NCBI GenBank assembly: GCA_025057615.1
Contig: JANXBF010000008.1
Span: 1 to 45,869, forward strand
Length of the DNA stretch: 45,869 nucleotides
DNA from: Candidatus Calescibacterium sp.
GTDB lineage: Bacteria; DRYD01
Direction of reading: 5' to 3'
Shown here: positions 33,607 through 42,523 of the stretch, piece by piece
Layout of the letters: every line of letters begins with the position of its first letter
How positions within the stretch are numbered: position 1 is the first letter of the stretch
Program-made: the position numbers and the translations under genes
The notes under the pieces: generated by a model
Told to the model about the DNA's origin: nothing
What the model saw: only the letters and a program-made list of their open reading frames with translations
Database searches by the model: none

Positions 33607-33619
33607 AAGAAAGAAAAAT

Positions 33620-34258
33620 ATGGGTAGATATATAGGTCCCAAATGTAAATTGTGTAGAAGGGAAGGAATAAAATTATACTTAAAAGGAGAAAAGTGTTTT
33701 ACTGACAAGTGTCCTTTGGAAAAGAGGAATTATCCTCCGGGACAACATGGGTTTGTTAAGAGGAGACCCAAATTAACGACTTTTGGTGTTAGATTAAGAG
33801 AAAAGCAGAAAGTTAGAAGAATCTATGGTGTTAGTGAACAGATGTTCAGGAAGTATTTTGCTGAGGCCAAAAGATTGGCAAGGTTGGGTAAAGGTTTTAC
33901 AGGGCAAAACCTTATGAAAATTTTGGAAAGAAGGCTTGATAATGTTTTATACAGATCAGGGATTGCAGTCTCAAGATTTCAAGCAAGACAGATGATATCT
34001 CATGGTTTTGTTTTTGTTAACGATATTAATGTTGATATTCCATCTTATTTGGTAAAGATGAATGATGTTATTAAGTTTAAGCCCAAGGTTTTGAATATTG
34101 TTAAGGAACATTTGGAAAATGCTAAGAATTCTTTTATACCTAATTGGTTGAGTGTTGATTTTAATAATTTAACTATAAAGGTATTGAGAGAACCTGAGAG
34201 AAATGATGTTGAGTATCCAATAGAGGATAACTTGATTGTTGAGTTTTATTCAAGGTAG
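33620..34258 (+). CDS. rpsD: 30S ribosomal protein uS4 (RpsD)
   Basis: uS4 nucleates 30S assembly and in many bacteria represses its own operon. The 212-residue protein begins MGRYIGPKCKLCRREG and keeps four cysteines at 9, 12, 26 and 31, the zinc-binding C+ form. The S4 RNA-binding domain (about 100-165, LERRLDNVLYRSGIAVSRFQ, then QMISHGFVFVND) is intact. The ribosome site is a modest AAGGGAAG in a possible hairpin. The gene lies between rpsK and rpoA as in the usual cluster. Confidence 0.97.
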   Translation: MGRYIGPKCKLCRREGIKLYLKGEKCFTDKCPLEKRNYPPGQHGFVKRRPKLTTFGVRLREKQKVRRIYGVSEQMFRKYFAEAKRLARLGKGFTGQNLMKILERRLDNVLYRSGIAVSRFQARQMISHGFVFVNDINVDIPSYLVKMNDVIKFKPKVLNIVKEHLENAKNSFIPNWLSVDFNNLTIKVLREPERNDVEYPIEDNLIVEFYSR

Positions 34259-34273
34259 GAGGAGGTTTTTGTT

Positions 34274-35212
34274 ATGTTGGCTGTTAGTCAAATAAGCACT
34301 GGGATATTGGCTATTGAGCCAAATTACGGTAGATTTTTTATTGATAATTTGCCTTATGGTATGGGTGTTACTATAGGTAACGCTTTGAGGAGAGTTTTAC
34401 TATCTAATGTTCCTGGAGCGGCTATATTTTATGTTAAAATAAACAATGTTTTGCATGAATATGAGAGTATAGCTGGAGTTAAAGAGGATGTTATTGATAT
34501 CATTATCAATTTAAAAAAGGTTAGATTTAGATACAGATCTAATAGTGATTTTGAGAAGGTATTTTTGAATGTCAGTGGTCCTGGGCAGGTCAAGGCAAGA
34601 GATATAAAGTGTCCTGCTATGGTTGAGGTTGCTAATCCGGATCAGTATATAGCGACAATAACTTCGAATACAAGTTTAACTATCGAAGCCGGTGTTAAGT
34701 TGGGGTTTGGTTATATTCCTGCTGAAGAACAGATTTTGCCAGAGGATGTTATAGGATATATAAAGGTAGATAGTATATTTTCTCCAATTGAGAAGGTTAA
34801 TTATTATGTTGAAAACGAGAGAAATGAGAATAACGAATTAATTGATAAATTGTATATTGAGATATGGACAGACAGTACTGTTTCTCCTAGAGAAGCTTTA
34901 TTGAAGTCTTTGAATGTTATAAGATTATATGTTGATAGTATTATTGGTGGATATAGTACTGAGAAAGAATCTTTTATAGTTGAACCTGTTGCTACTAATT
35001 CTAAAAGTGATTTGTTGAGTAAGAATATTAAGGATTTGGATTTTTCTTCTAGAACGCTGAATTCTTTGAAGAGGATAGGTGTAAACACCGTAGGTGAACT
35101 CTTGAAATATACTGAGGATGACTTAATTACTATAAGAAACTTGGGTGGAAAATCTATTCAGGAGATAAAACAAAAACTTAGTGAATTGGGGCTTAGCTTA
35201 AGGGAATCCTGA
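34274..35212 (+). CDS. rpoA: RNA polymerase alpha subunit
   Basis: The 312-residue alpha subunit has the dimerising N-terminal domain (about 10-230, with GYGMGVTIGNALRRVLLSN written here as LPYGMGVTIGNALRRVL, and HEYESIAGVKEDV) and a complete C-terminal domain (about 250-310, RTLNSLKRIGVNTVGELL, then IRNLGGKSIQEIKQKL) for UP-element and activator contact. It lies 15 bases after rpsD with a strong AGGAGGAGG site. In most bacteria rplQ follows immediately, but here a Xer recombinase does. Confidence 0.97.
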   Translation: MLAVSQISTGILAIEPNYGRFFIDNLPYGMGVTIGNALRRVLLSNVPGAAIFYVKINNVLHEYESIAGVKEDVIDIIINLKKVRFRYRSNSDFEKVFLNVSGPGQVKARDIKCPAMVEVANPDQYIATITSNTSLTIEAGVKLGFGYIPAEEQILPEDVIGYIKVDSIFSPIEKVNYYVENERNENNELIDKLYIEIWTDSTVSPREALLKSLNVIRLYVDSIIGGYSTEKESFIVEPVATNSKSDLLSKNIKDLDFSSRTLNSLKRIGVNTVGELLKYTEDDLITIRNLGGKSIQEIKQKLSELGLSLRES

Positions 35213-35228
35213 TAGGGATTGAAAAAAC

Positions 35229-36146
35229 TTGTGTAAAAATATATCAGATATTATTGAAAACTACAAATACTATCTAATAAGGTTAGGTTTATCTAATCGA
35301 ACTGTCAAGGAATATATTTCTGATGTTCAAAGGTTTTTTAAACTATTCGATGTTGATTATTTTGATGATAGTAAGGTAGAGAGGATTCTGAATGAAATAA
35401 AAAAATATATTGTTTATCTTAAATCTGAGAGAAATTGTTCTAATAGGGGTATAAATAGGAAGATTTCAAGTTTCAGGTCATTTTTCAAATTTCTTTGGAA
35501 AGAAAGATTGGTTGATAATAATTATTCAGATATTTTAGAGAGTATGAAGACTCCTAGGACTTTACCCAAAGCAATATCTATGCAAGATATAAAGGATATT
35601 CTTTCGGGTATGGATTTTATTTTTTCAAGGGTTTCTGAAAAGTATAGGGAGTTTATTAGTAGTAGGAACAGGTTGATTTTTATTTTTTTAGTTTTCACTG
35701 GTTTGAGGGTTTCAGAGTTGGTTAATGTGAAGATTTCTGATTTTGATTTTTCTCAGAATACTCTCAAGGTTAAAGGAAAAGGTGATAAGGAAAGAATAGT
35801 AATTTTTAATGATTATGTTAAGGGATTTCTTTTGGATTATTTGAAATTGAAGGAGGAATTGTTTTCTGGAGATTTTGTATTTGTTAGCATAAGAAAGAAG
35901 AGGATAAATGTTAGGACTGTTCAGTATATATTTCAGAGGGTTTCAAAAGTTTTATCGTTTAGGTTTAGGATAACTCCTCATGTTATGAGACATACTTTTG
36001 CAACTCTGATGTTGGAAAATGGAGCTGATATAGTGGCAATAAAGGAGTTGCTTGGTCATTCTAATTTGAGTACTACTCAGATATATACAAAGGTTTCTAT
36101 TGAGCATTTGAAGAGAAATTATAAGATAGAGAAGGTTGTTTTGTAG
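35229..36146 (+). CDS. xerD: Tyrosine recombinase of the XerC/XerD type
   Basis: Xer recombinases resolve chromosome dimers at dif near division. The 305-residue protein has a core-binding domain (about 5-90) and a catalytic domain with the full set: Arg160 in TGLRVSEL, a beta-hairpin Lys in KGKGDKERIV, His251 and Arg254 in HVMRHTFA, His277 in LGHSNLSTTQ and the nucleophile Tyr286. The start is TTG 35229. Its AGGGAT site lies in a small hairpin, AATCCT (35205-35210)/GGGATT (35215-35220), spanning the rpoA stop, so translation may depend on coupling. Whether it is XerC, XerD or a sole Xer cannot be decided here. Confidence 0.88.
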   Translation: MCKNISDIIENYKYYLIRLGLSNRTVKEYISDVQRFFKLFDVDYFDDSKVERILNEIKKYIVYLKSERNCSNRGINRKISSFRSFFKFLWKERLVDNNYSDILESMKTPRTLPKAISMQDIKDILSGMDFIFSRVSEKYREFISSRNRLIFIFLVFTGLRVSELVNVKISDFDFSQNTLKVKGKGDKERIVIFNDYVKGFLLDYLKLKEELFSGDFVFVSIRKKRINVRTVQYIFQRVSKVLSFRFRITPHVMRHTFATLMLENGADIVAIKELLGHSNLSTTQIYTKVSIEHLKRNYKIEKVVL

Positions 36147-36149
36147 ATT

Positions 36150-37694
36150 ATGTATTTAACTTTGTATAGGAAATATAGGCCGCAGTTGTTTGGACAGGTT
36201 ATAGGTCAAGATATTTCTGTTAGAATAATTACTAATTCAATTTTGAATCAGACTTTTTCTCATTCTTATTTGTTTATTGGTACCAGGGGTACTGGGAAGA
36301 CCACTGTTGCTAGAATATTTGCTAAAGCTTTGAATTGTTTAGATAGGGATGGTTTTGAACCGTGTAATGGTTGTTCAAATTGTGTTGCTTTTAACAGTGG
36401 TAGTTTTCCTGATTGTGTAGAGATAGATGCTGCTTCTAATAGGGGTATAAATGAAATAAAGCAACTGAGAGAGAATCTTAAGTTGGCTCCTTTGAAAGGT
36501 AGATACAAAGTTTATATCATAGATGAGGTTCATATGTTAACTATTGAGGCTTTTAATGCTTTGTTAAAGAGTTTAGAGGAACCTCCTTCTTCTGTGATTT
36601 TCATTCTTGCAACTACTGATGTTCATAAAGTTCCAATAACAATTCAGTCAAGATGTCAAAAAATTGAATTTAAGAGAGTTAATCATAATATTATTTTCAA
36701 TCATCTTAAAGATATTTGTTTTAAGGAGGGAATTAGGATAGATGATGATGCTTTGTTATATTTGTCCAAAGCTGCAAATGGTTCTGTAAGGGATTCTCTT
36801 AGTTTATTGGAACAAGTTAGGAATATTTCTGATCATATAAAGTTGACCGATATTTGGGAATTGTTTTCTATTGTTTCTATGGAGTGGGTTTATGAGTATA
36901 TAAAATTTGTTATTACTGGAGATATATTGAAATTAATTGAGTTAATGAATAAAATAAAATTTCATTCTGTAAACATTTATCAATTTATATATCTTATTGT
37001 CAGTGAATTAAAAAATTGTATATATTATAAGTATCGTAGTTATGGTGATGAATTCAGTTCTTTTCAGATTGAAAAATATAAAGATATACTTTCTATTTCT
37101 AATGTTGAGCAGATAAGAAAATTGATGAATTTACTAAGCAATATTCTCAATTATTATAAAAGTGATAATGATTATATACTATTTGAGATAAATTCTATAA
37201 ATATGGTTTTCGATAATTATAGCAAATTGAGTAAAGATGATGTTTTGGAGCAAGGTGAGTCTTCTTCTCATATAGATATAAGGGAAAAGAATGATAGCAA
37301 ATCATTAAAAGATGTTGCTAAAGATAGTGAGGTTGACAAGATTAGTTTAGGGAAAGAGCAAGATAGCATTTCTGTAAGCCAAACCAAATTTGAATCAGTT
37401 AAAGAGAGATTAATAAAAATATTCGATAATGATAAATTATTATCTAGGACAATATCTAATGCTAAGGATGTTTTTAAAGAGGATAATAAATTGGTGTTTG
37501 TCTTTCAATTAGAAAAGAAATCTGAAATTGCTTATAGGAAACTAATTGAGCAAAAATCAAATTCTATTATTCAAAAATTGAAGGATATTATTAATGTTGA
37601 TACTATTGAATTCAGGGAGATGAAAATAGACAAATCGAAAAGTTCAAGGAGCACTACTATAGATAGGGTAATAGATTATACTAGGAGAATATAA
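36150..37694 (+). CDS. dnaX: DNA polymerase III clamp-loader subunit gamma/tau
   Basis: DnaX is the ATPase of the clamp loader. The 514-residue protein has the Walker A GTRGTGKTT near residue 45, a zinc module with four cysteines (CLDRDGFEPCNGCSNC, about 64-80), Walker B IIDEVHML, and the sensor region SRCQKIEF. Domain III follows, and then a long acidic/basic linker (about 355-430, many Asp, Lys and Ser) leads to a C-terminal helical domain. Only one full-length product is clear. It starts four bases after the xer stop, so the two genes are cotranscribed. Confidence 0.94.
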   Translation: MYLTLYRKYRPQLFGQVIGQDISVRIITNSILNQTFSHSYLFIGTRGTGKTTVARIFAKALNCLDRDGFEPCNGCSNCVAFNSGSFPDCVEIDAASNRGINEIKQLRENLKLAPLKGRYKVYIIDEVHMLTIEAFNALLKSLEEPPSSVIFILATTDVHKVPITIQSRCQKIEFKRVNHNIIFNHLKDICFKEGIRIDDDALLYLSKAANGSVRDSLSLLEQVRNISDHIKLTDIWELFSIVSMEWVYEYIKFVITGDILKLIELMNKIKFHSVNIYQFIYLIVSELKNCIYYKYRSYGDEFSSFQIEKYKDILSISNVEQIRKLMNLLSNILNYYKSDNDYILFEINSINMVFDNYSKLSKDDVLEQGESSSHIDIREKNDSKSLKDVAKDSEVDKISLGKEQDSISVSQTKFESVKERLIKIFDNDKLLSRTISNAKDVFKEDNKLVFVFQLEKKSEIAYRKLIEQKSNSIIQKLKDIINVDTIEFREMKIDKSKSSRSTTIDRVIDYTRRI

Positions 37695-37711
37695 AGAATT
37701 GGGGATACTGA

Positions 37712-40132
37712 ATGAAGAAAAGTTTTAATAGAAAAATGGCTGTTTTTTTGTTTTTTATTTTATTCTTTATAACACAATCTGTTTTTTCTTTGGATTTTAA
37801 AGATCTTGAGGGGAAATCCGAGCAAGAGTTATATAATATGGCTGAGAACTATTATAAAAAATTTGATGATAAATCTGCCTATATTGTTTGTGCTTACATT
37901 ATAAAGAATGTAAACAACAGAAATAAAAATGTGTTTTATATTTTAGCGGAGATACTTATTAGGAATATTACTGCTTCTGCTGATAAACAGAAGGTTTATA
38001 ATGAAATATTGAAATATTCTGATTATATTATTAACAATATTGATTTTTATGATGCCAGGGCTTATTATTATAAGGGATGGGTTTACTATAGTAGTGGTGA
38101 TTATGCTTCTGCTGAATTCAATCTTAAAAAATCTATACAGAATAATCCTAGTTTTTTGCCGTCCTTGAGATTGTTATTGGATTTGTATATATATAGGAAG
38201 AATTTTGAGGAGGCTATAAAAATAGCTGATAGGATATTGGACAGAGGTTATATAAATGATGAATTTGCTTATCTTATCTTTAAGCTATATATAGATTCTA
38301 ATCAGATTAGTAAGGCTAGAGATTTCTATGTCAAGTACAGTTCTTATCTTAATAATGAAAAAACTTATTTCTTGATAGCTCTTTTGAATTATAAAGAAAA
38401 GAATTATAATCGTGCTCTAGAATATATTGATAGAGTTTTAATAAAATATCCTGATGATTTAGATTATATAAAGTTGAAAGTAAAAATATTACATTCTATG
38501 AAAAAGTATGGTGAGGCTTATAAAATTATTAGTGAAAAGTTGAAAGATACTACTGATGAAGAAATATTGGTAATAAAGAAGGAAATAGAATCCACTAATT
38601 TTATGAATGTTGCGATTGTTGTTATTTCTATATTTTTTATAATTGTTATTGTTATACTGGGTTATTTCTATCTAAGAGAACAGAGGAATAAGATGGCGAA
38701 AATCAGCGTTGAGAATCTAAAAAAGTTATACCAAGAAAGGGTGTCAGTTAGGGCTGATAATTTAGATATTCTAGTGAACTTGATTTATGAATTTTTCAAT
38801 GATTATATTTTATCTTTTAATTCTAAGATGGTTATTTATGTTTCTGATCCAAGGAAAGATAATGTTTTATATTGTTATCTTAATAATATTTCTAATGAAT
38901 TACCTGATGTTATATATATTTTCCCGAAGTATTCTGATTGGTTGTCTGATTATGCCAATACTCCTGTGCATTTGATGAGTTTACAGTCAAATAGTAGTTT
39001 TTATGAATGGTTTGGGGGAAAAAATATTGTTTTGTTTAAAAAACAAAAGCTATTTTTTATGTTTCCAGCCTTAAGTAGGGGTTTGTTACAGGGAGTTATT
39101 TTTGTTCAGGCTTTCAATGAAGAGGAAGAACAAAAGATTATCCAGACTTTAAGAAAATACAAGGAGGTTATTTCGGAAATATTGGAGGAGGTTGCCAATG
39201 ATATTATATCTATAAGGTTCAAAGAGGCTTCGCTTTTTGATGAGTTGACAAGACTATATAATAGAAGATTTATGTATCAGAAGCTAGAGGAGGAAATAGA
39301 AAAAGCAACTAAAAATAATCAAAAACTTTCTTTTGTTTTGTGTGATATAGATAATTTTAAAAAATTCAATGATACATATGGTCATCAGGTGGGGGATGAA
39401 GTTTTGAGGGCTGTTGCAAAGGTATTTAAGGGTGCATCAAGGGAATTTTTCGATTGGCCATTTAGGTATGGCGGTGAGGAAATTGGAATAATACTTCCCA
39501 ATACTCCTTCTGAAAAGGCTTATGAGATAGCTGAGAGGATTAGAAATGAAGTTTCTTCTCGGAGATTTGAAAACGTTCCTACTATAATAACTATCTCTTT
39601 GGGATTGGCTACTTATCCTGATCATGCTAAAACAATAGATGAAATAATAAGGCTTGCTGATGAAGCCTTGTATTATTCTAAAAGGACTGGGAAGAATAAA
39701 ACTACGATTTATAATGATAAAATTTCATCAGTTTTGGATCAGCAAAGTTTGGAAAAAACTCAAAATAAAGCAGCTGATAATATGAAATATCAAGCTGAAA
39801 AAAAAGCGGATCAACAAGAAAGGTTAAATATAAAAATTCCATCTTTTGTGTACAGCCTGGATCAGTTTGAGGAATACTATCTTAGCATTAAGAGTAATTA
39901 TAAACATGTTATAATAAATATTGAAGCTAATATTAATGAAAATACTGATAAACTTGTTATGGATATATATCACAATCTTTTACTTGTAGAATCTATGGGT
40001 ATGAGTATAGAAAATGATAAGGTTGTTATAAAAATATTGCTTGTAGAGAGGAGTGAACAGGATATCCAGAATATTATTGATGATATATCAAGAAAGTACA
40101 ATGTCAGGCCGACTATTACAACAAAGGTATAG
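37712..40132 (+). CDS. Transmembrane diguanylate cyclase with periplasmic TPR sensor
   Basis: The protein has a signal/anchor helix (about 10-26), a TPR-rich extracytoplasmic region (about 30-290), one membrane helix (about 297-320), a ~180-residue linker that may hold a degenerate GAF-like fold, and a GGDEF domain (about 510-680). The active loop is RYGGEE (585-590), which suits cyclic-di-GMP synthesis. The inhibitory I-site Arg three residues before the Asp is Glu instead (REFFDW), so product inhibition may be lost. About 130 further residues follow the cyclase domain, with a Gln/Lys-rich linker and an alpha/beta tail of unknown role. The last 32 bases overlap the NusB-like gene. Confidence 0.86.
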   Translation: MKKSFNRKMAVFLFFILFFITQSVFSLDFKDLEGKSEQELYNMAENYYKKFDDKSAYIVCAYIIKNVNNRNKNVFYILAEILIRNITASADKQKVYNEILKYSDYIINNIDFYDARAYYYKGWVYYSSGDYASAEFNLKKSIQNNPSFLPSLRLLLDLYIYRKNFEEAIKIADRILDRGYINDEFAYLIFKLYIDSNQISKARDFYVKYSSYLNNEKTYFLIALLNYKEKNYNRALEYIDRVLIKYPDDLDYIKLKVKILHSMKKYGEAYKIISEKLKDTTDEEILVIKKEIESTNFMNVAIVVISIFFIIVIVILGYFYLREQRNKMAKISVENLKKLYQERVSVRADNLDILVNLIYEFFNDYILSFNSKMVIYVSDPRKDNVLYCYLNNISNELPDVIYIFPKYSDWLSDYANTPVHLMSLQSNSSFYEWFGGKNIVLFKKQKLFFMFPALSRGLLQGVIFVQAFNEEEEQKIIQTLRKYKEVISEILEEVANDIISIRFKEASLFDELTRLYNRRFMYQKLEEEIEKATKNNQKLSFVLCDIDNFKKFNDTYGHQVGDEVLRAVAKVFKGASREFFDWPFRYGGEEIGIILPNTPSEKAYEIAERIRNEVSSRRFENVPTIITISLGLATYPDHAKTIDEIIRLADEALYYSKRTGKNKTTIYNDKISSVLDQQSLEKTQNKAADNMKYQAEKKADQQERLNIKIPSFVYSLDQFEEYYLSIKSNYKHVIINIEANINENTDKLVMDIYHNLLLVESMGMSIENDKVVIKILLVERSEQDIQNIIDDISRKYNVRPTITTKV

Positions 40133-40499
40133 CTATTCTCAAAAATATCAAAGAGAATTGGCTTTGGGTATAGTATTTCAGTATATATATTATGAGAAAT
40201 TTTTTTCATCTTTGTATTTGGGTGGGTATTTTTCTGAAGTACTTAACAGAGTAATTTTGAAATATTATGATTATAATGAAGATGTGTGGAATATTATTTA
40301 CAGGGCTAACTTTTTTGTTTTGAATTATATGGAAAGGGCATTGTTAATATTGTTGTTGGCAGAGATTGATCTTAAAAAAGTACCTTCCAATTTATTGGTT
40401 TTTATATATATAAGGCTTGCTAAGAAATATTGTAGGAAAAATTTTCATAAATTAATTCCTGTTTTTGTTGCTTATGCTGAAAAAGATTCTCATTTTTAG
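40101..40499 (+). CDS. nusB: NusB-like transcription antitermination factor (divergent)
   Basis: The 132-residue helical protein begins with RELALGIVFQYIYYE after a short basic lead and ends with an LLAEIDLKKVPSNLLVFIYIRLAKKYC block. The latter resembles the NusB C-terminal pattern in which a helix with an Arg/Glu-rich face is followed by V-x-I-N/Y-x-x-V/I-x-L-A-K-x-(Y/F). NusB acts with NusE on boxA RNA in rRNA transcription. The match is by pattern and weak in the middle. The start ATG 40101 is the best candidate; it lies inside the GGDEF gene, and the end overlaps the PBP gene by 26 bases, so expression is coupled at both ends. Confidence 0.5.
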   Translation: MSGRLLQQRYSYSQKYQRELALGIVFQYIYYEKFFSSLYLGGYFSEVLNRVILKYYDYNEDVWNIIYRANFFVLNYMERALLILLLAEIDLKKVPSNLLVFIYIRLAKKYCRKNFHKLIPVFVAYAEKDSHF

Positions 40500-42507
40500 T
40501 TTTAATTTTTTTGTTTTCACTTTAAAATTGGTAGGATTCATTTTTTTACTGGCTATATTTTTTGCTGTTTATTTTGTATTTGGCATTATAAATCAAGCCA
40601 GGAAGGAGATAGTTGATGTAAAGGAAATAAGGAAAAAGATACCGGTCCAGTCGAGTGAATTTTATTCTCTTGATAAAAAGGGAGTTGCTAAAGTGTATGT
40701 GGAAAATAGGTACTGGGTTTCAATCACTGATATTCCCGATAGTGTAAAGGTTTGCCTTATTGCCTCCGAAGATGAAAGATTTTATGTTCATAAAGGTGTA
40801 GATTTTTTGGCTGTTTTAAGAAGTATTTTGGATATTATTCAGAAGAAAGAGGTTACGCAGGGTGCCAGCACTATAACTCAGCAGTTAGCTAGGATACTTT
40901 TTCTTACACCAGATGTAAATATAAAGAGAAAAATAAAAGAAGCGCTTATAGCTGTAGAATTGGAAAAAGTTTTTTCTAAACAGGAGATAATGGAGTTATA
41001 TTTGAATTTGGTTTATTTTGGTGAGGGGGCTTATGGTATTGAAGCAGCTTCTCGGGTGTATTTTGGTAAATCAGTAAATCAGTTAAATATTCCTGAAGCA
41101 GCTATAATAATTGGTATTCTTCCTGCTCCTTCTGCGTATTCTCCTTATGCTAATTATCAGGCTGCGAAGAGGAGGCAAATTTATGTACTTAAGAGATTAC
41201 TTGATCTGAAATTTATATCTTCTTTTGAGTATGAGAAGTATAAGAATTATCCTCTTAAGTTTAAGAGAGAAAAATTGGAAGAAAATAATATATTTTATCC
41301 TTACTATACGAACTATGTTATACAAAATTTTAAAAAAATAACGGGTATAGATTATGAGTCATTGAAAACACTTGGTCTAAAAGTATATATGAATTTAGAT
41401 ACTCGTATTCAAGAGGATATTCAAAAAATATTGAAGGATGAAATAGATAAGTCTAGGAGCAATTTTAATGTCAACCAGGGTGCTGTTATTTTGATCGAGA
41501 ATTACACTGGTAGGGTTTTAGCTATGGTTGGTGGTTATGAGTTTAGGATTTCTGATCAATTCAATAGGGCATATCAGGCTTATAGACAGCCAGGGTCTGT
41601 TTTTAAAATAGTTGTATATTCTGCTGCTTTAGCTAATGGTTTCCAACCAAATAGTATTGTTTATGATAGGGTGTATAGTTATGTTGGTGCTGATGGTAAG
41701 CCGTATTCTCCAATTAATTGGGATAAAAAATACTGGGGTAAGTTATCTTTAACTGATGCTTTTGCTTTTTCAAGGAATACAGTTGCTGTTTATTTAGCTA
41801 ATTCTGTTGGTATAGAAAGTGTAATAGACACTGCTTATATGATGGGTGTAAAAACTAAGCTTGAGCCATATTTATCTACGGCTTTAGGATCTTCTGTATT
41901 AACACCTCTTGAAGTGGCCACTTTTACTTCTGTTATAGCAAATAATGGTTATCTAATTGAGCCTAGTTTTGTTTCCAAAGTGGAAGATAGATATGGTGGT
42001 GTTATTTTCTTTTCTAAGATTAATTATAAACAGGTTTTACCTTATCAAGTTGCTGAAGATATGAAAATATTAATGAAAGCTGTTGTTGAAAAGGGAACTG
42101 GTTATTCTGCTAAAATACAAAATGTAAACTGCTATGGTAAAACAGGAACAACGAGTGATCATAGGGATGCTTGGTTTGCAGGATTTACTGATGATTTTAC
42201 CTGTGTTGTATGGGTGGGTAATGACGATTACTCACCTTTATATAATGTCTATGGAGCAACATTACCTGCTCAGATATGGAAAAAATCTATTCTTGCGGCT
42301 TACAAATATTATTCTAAAACCAATAGTTCTCAAAAGTTTTTGAAAAATATTAAAAACGATAAGAATAATATCAAAACGACAACTAATAATAAAACCTTTT
42401 CTGAGACTTATGAAACTACCACTACTACTAAGACTTTCACAACTACTACTAAGGATACTACTTCTGTTGATCATAACACTTTTCCATGGGAAAATACTGA
42501 TAATTAG
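40474..42507 (+). CDS. Class A penicillin-binding protein (PBP1A-type)
   Basis: The enzyme polymerises and cross-links peptidoglycan. An N-terminal membrane anchor (about 10-40) precedes a GT51 glycosyltransferase domain: EDERFYVHKG with catalytic Glu99, then QGASTITQQLARI. The transpeptidase domain has the active-site Ser375 in SVFK, SRN near 430 and KTGTT at 556-560. The last ~45 residues are Thr/Lys/Asn-rich repeats. ATG 40474 is used rather than the TTG at 40465, with no strong ribosome site, so it is probably coupled to the NusB-like gene it overlaps. The upstream position suggests it serves elongation-type synthesis, by inference only. Confidence 0.92.
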   Translation: MLKKILIFSFNFFVFTLKLVGFIFLLAIFFAVYFVFGIINQARKEIVDVKEIRKKIPVQSSEFYSLDKKGVAKVYVENRYWVSITDIPDSVKVCLIASEDERFYVHKGVDFLAVLRSILDIIQKKEVTQGASTITQQLARILFLTPDVNIKRKIKEALIAVELEKVFSKQEIMELYLNLVYFGEGAYGIEAASRVYFGKSVNQLNIPEAAIIIGILPAPSAYSPYANYQAAKRRQIYVLKRLLDLKFISSFEYEKYKNYPLKFKREKLEENNIFYPYYTNYVIQNFKKITGIDYESLKTLGLKVYMNLDTRIQEDIQKILKDEIDKSRSNFNVNQGAVILIENYTGRVLAMVGGYEFRISDQFNRAYQAYRQPGSVFKIVVYSAALANGFQPNSIVYDRVYSYVGADGKPYSPINWDKKYWGKLSLTDAFAFSRNTVAVYLANSVGIESVIDTAYMMGVKTKLEPYLSTALGSSVLTPLEVATFTSVIANNGYLIEPSFVSKVEDRYGGVIFFSKINYKQVLPYQVAEDMKILMKAVVEKGTGYSAKIQNVNCYGKTGTTSDHRDAWFAGFTDDFTCVVWVGNDDYSPLYNVYGATLPAQIWKKSILAAYKYYSKTNSSQKFLKNIKNDKNNIKTTTNNKTFSETYETTTTTKTFTTTTKDTTSVDHNTFPWENTDN

Positions 42508-42523
42508 AAGAGAGGAGTAAATT

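Noticed and set aside
37000-37030. Possible dnaX frameshift site (A-run near 37008)
   Set aside because: The run lacks a downstream hairpin and upstream Shine-Dalgarno, and lies outside the usual place at the end of domain III.
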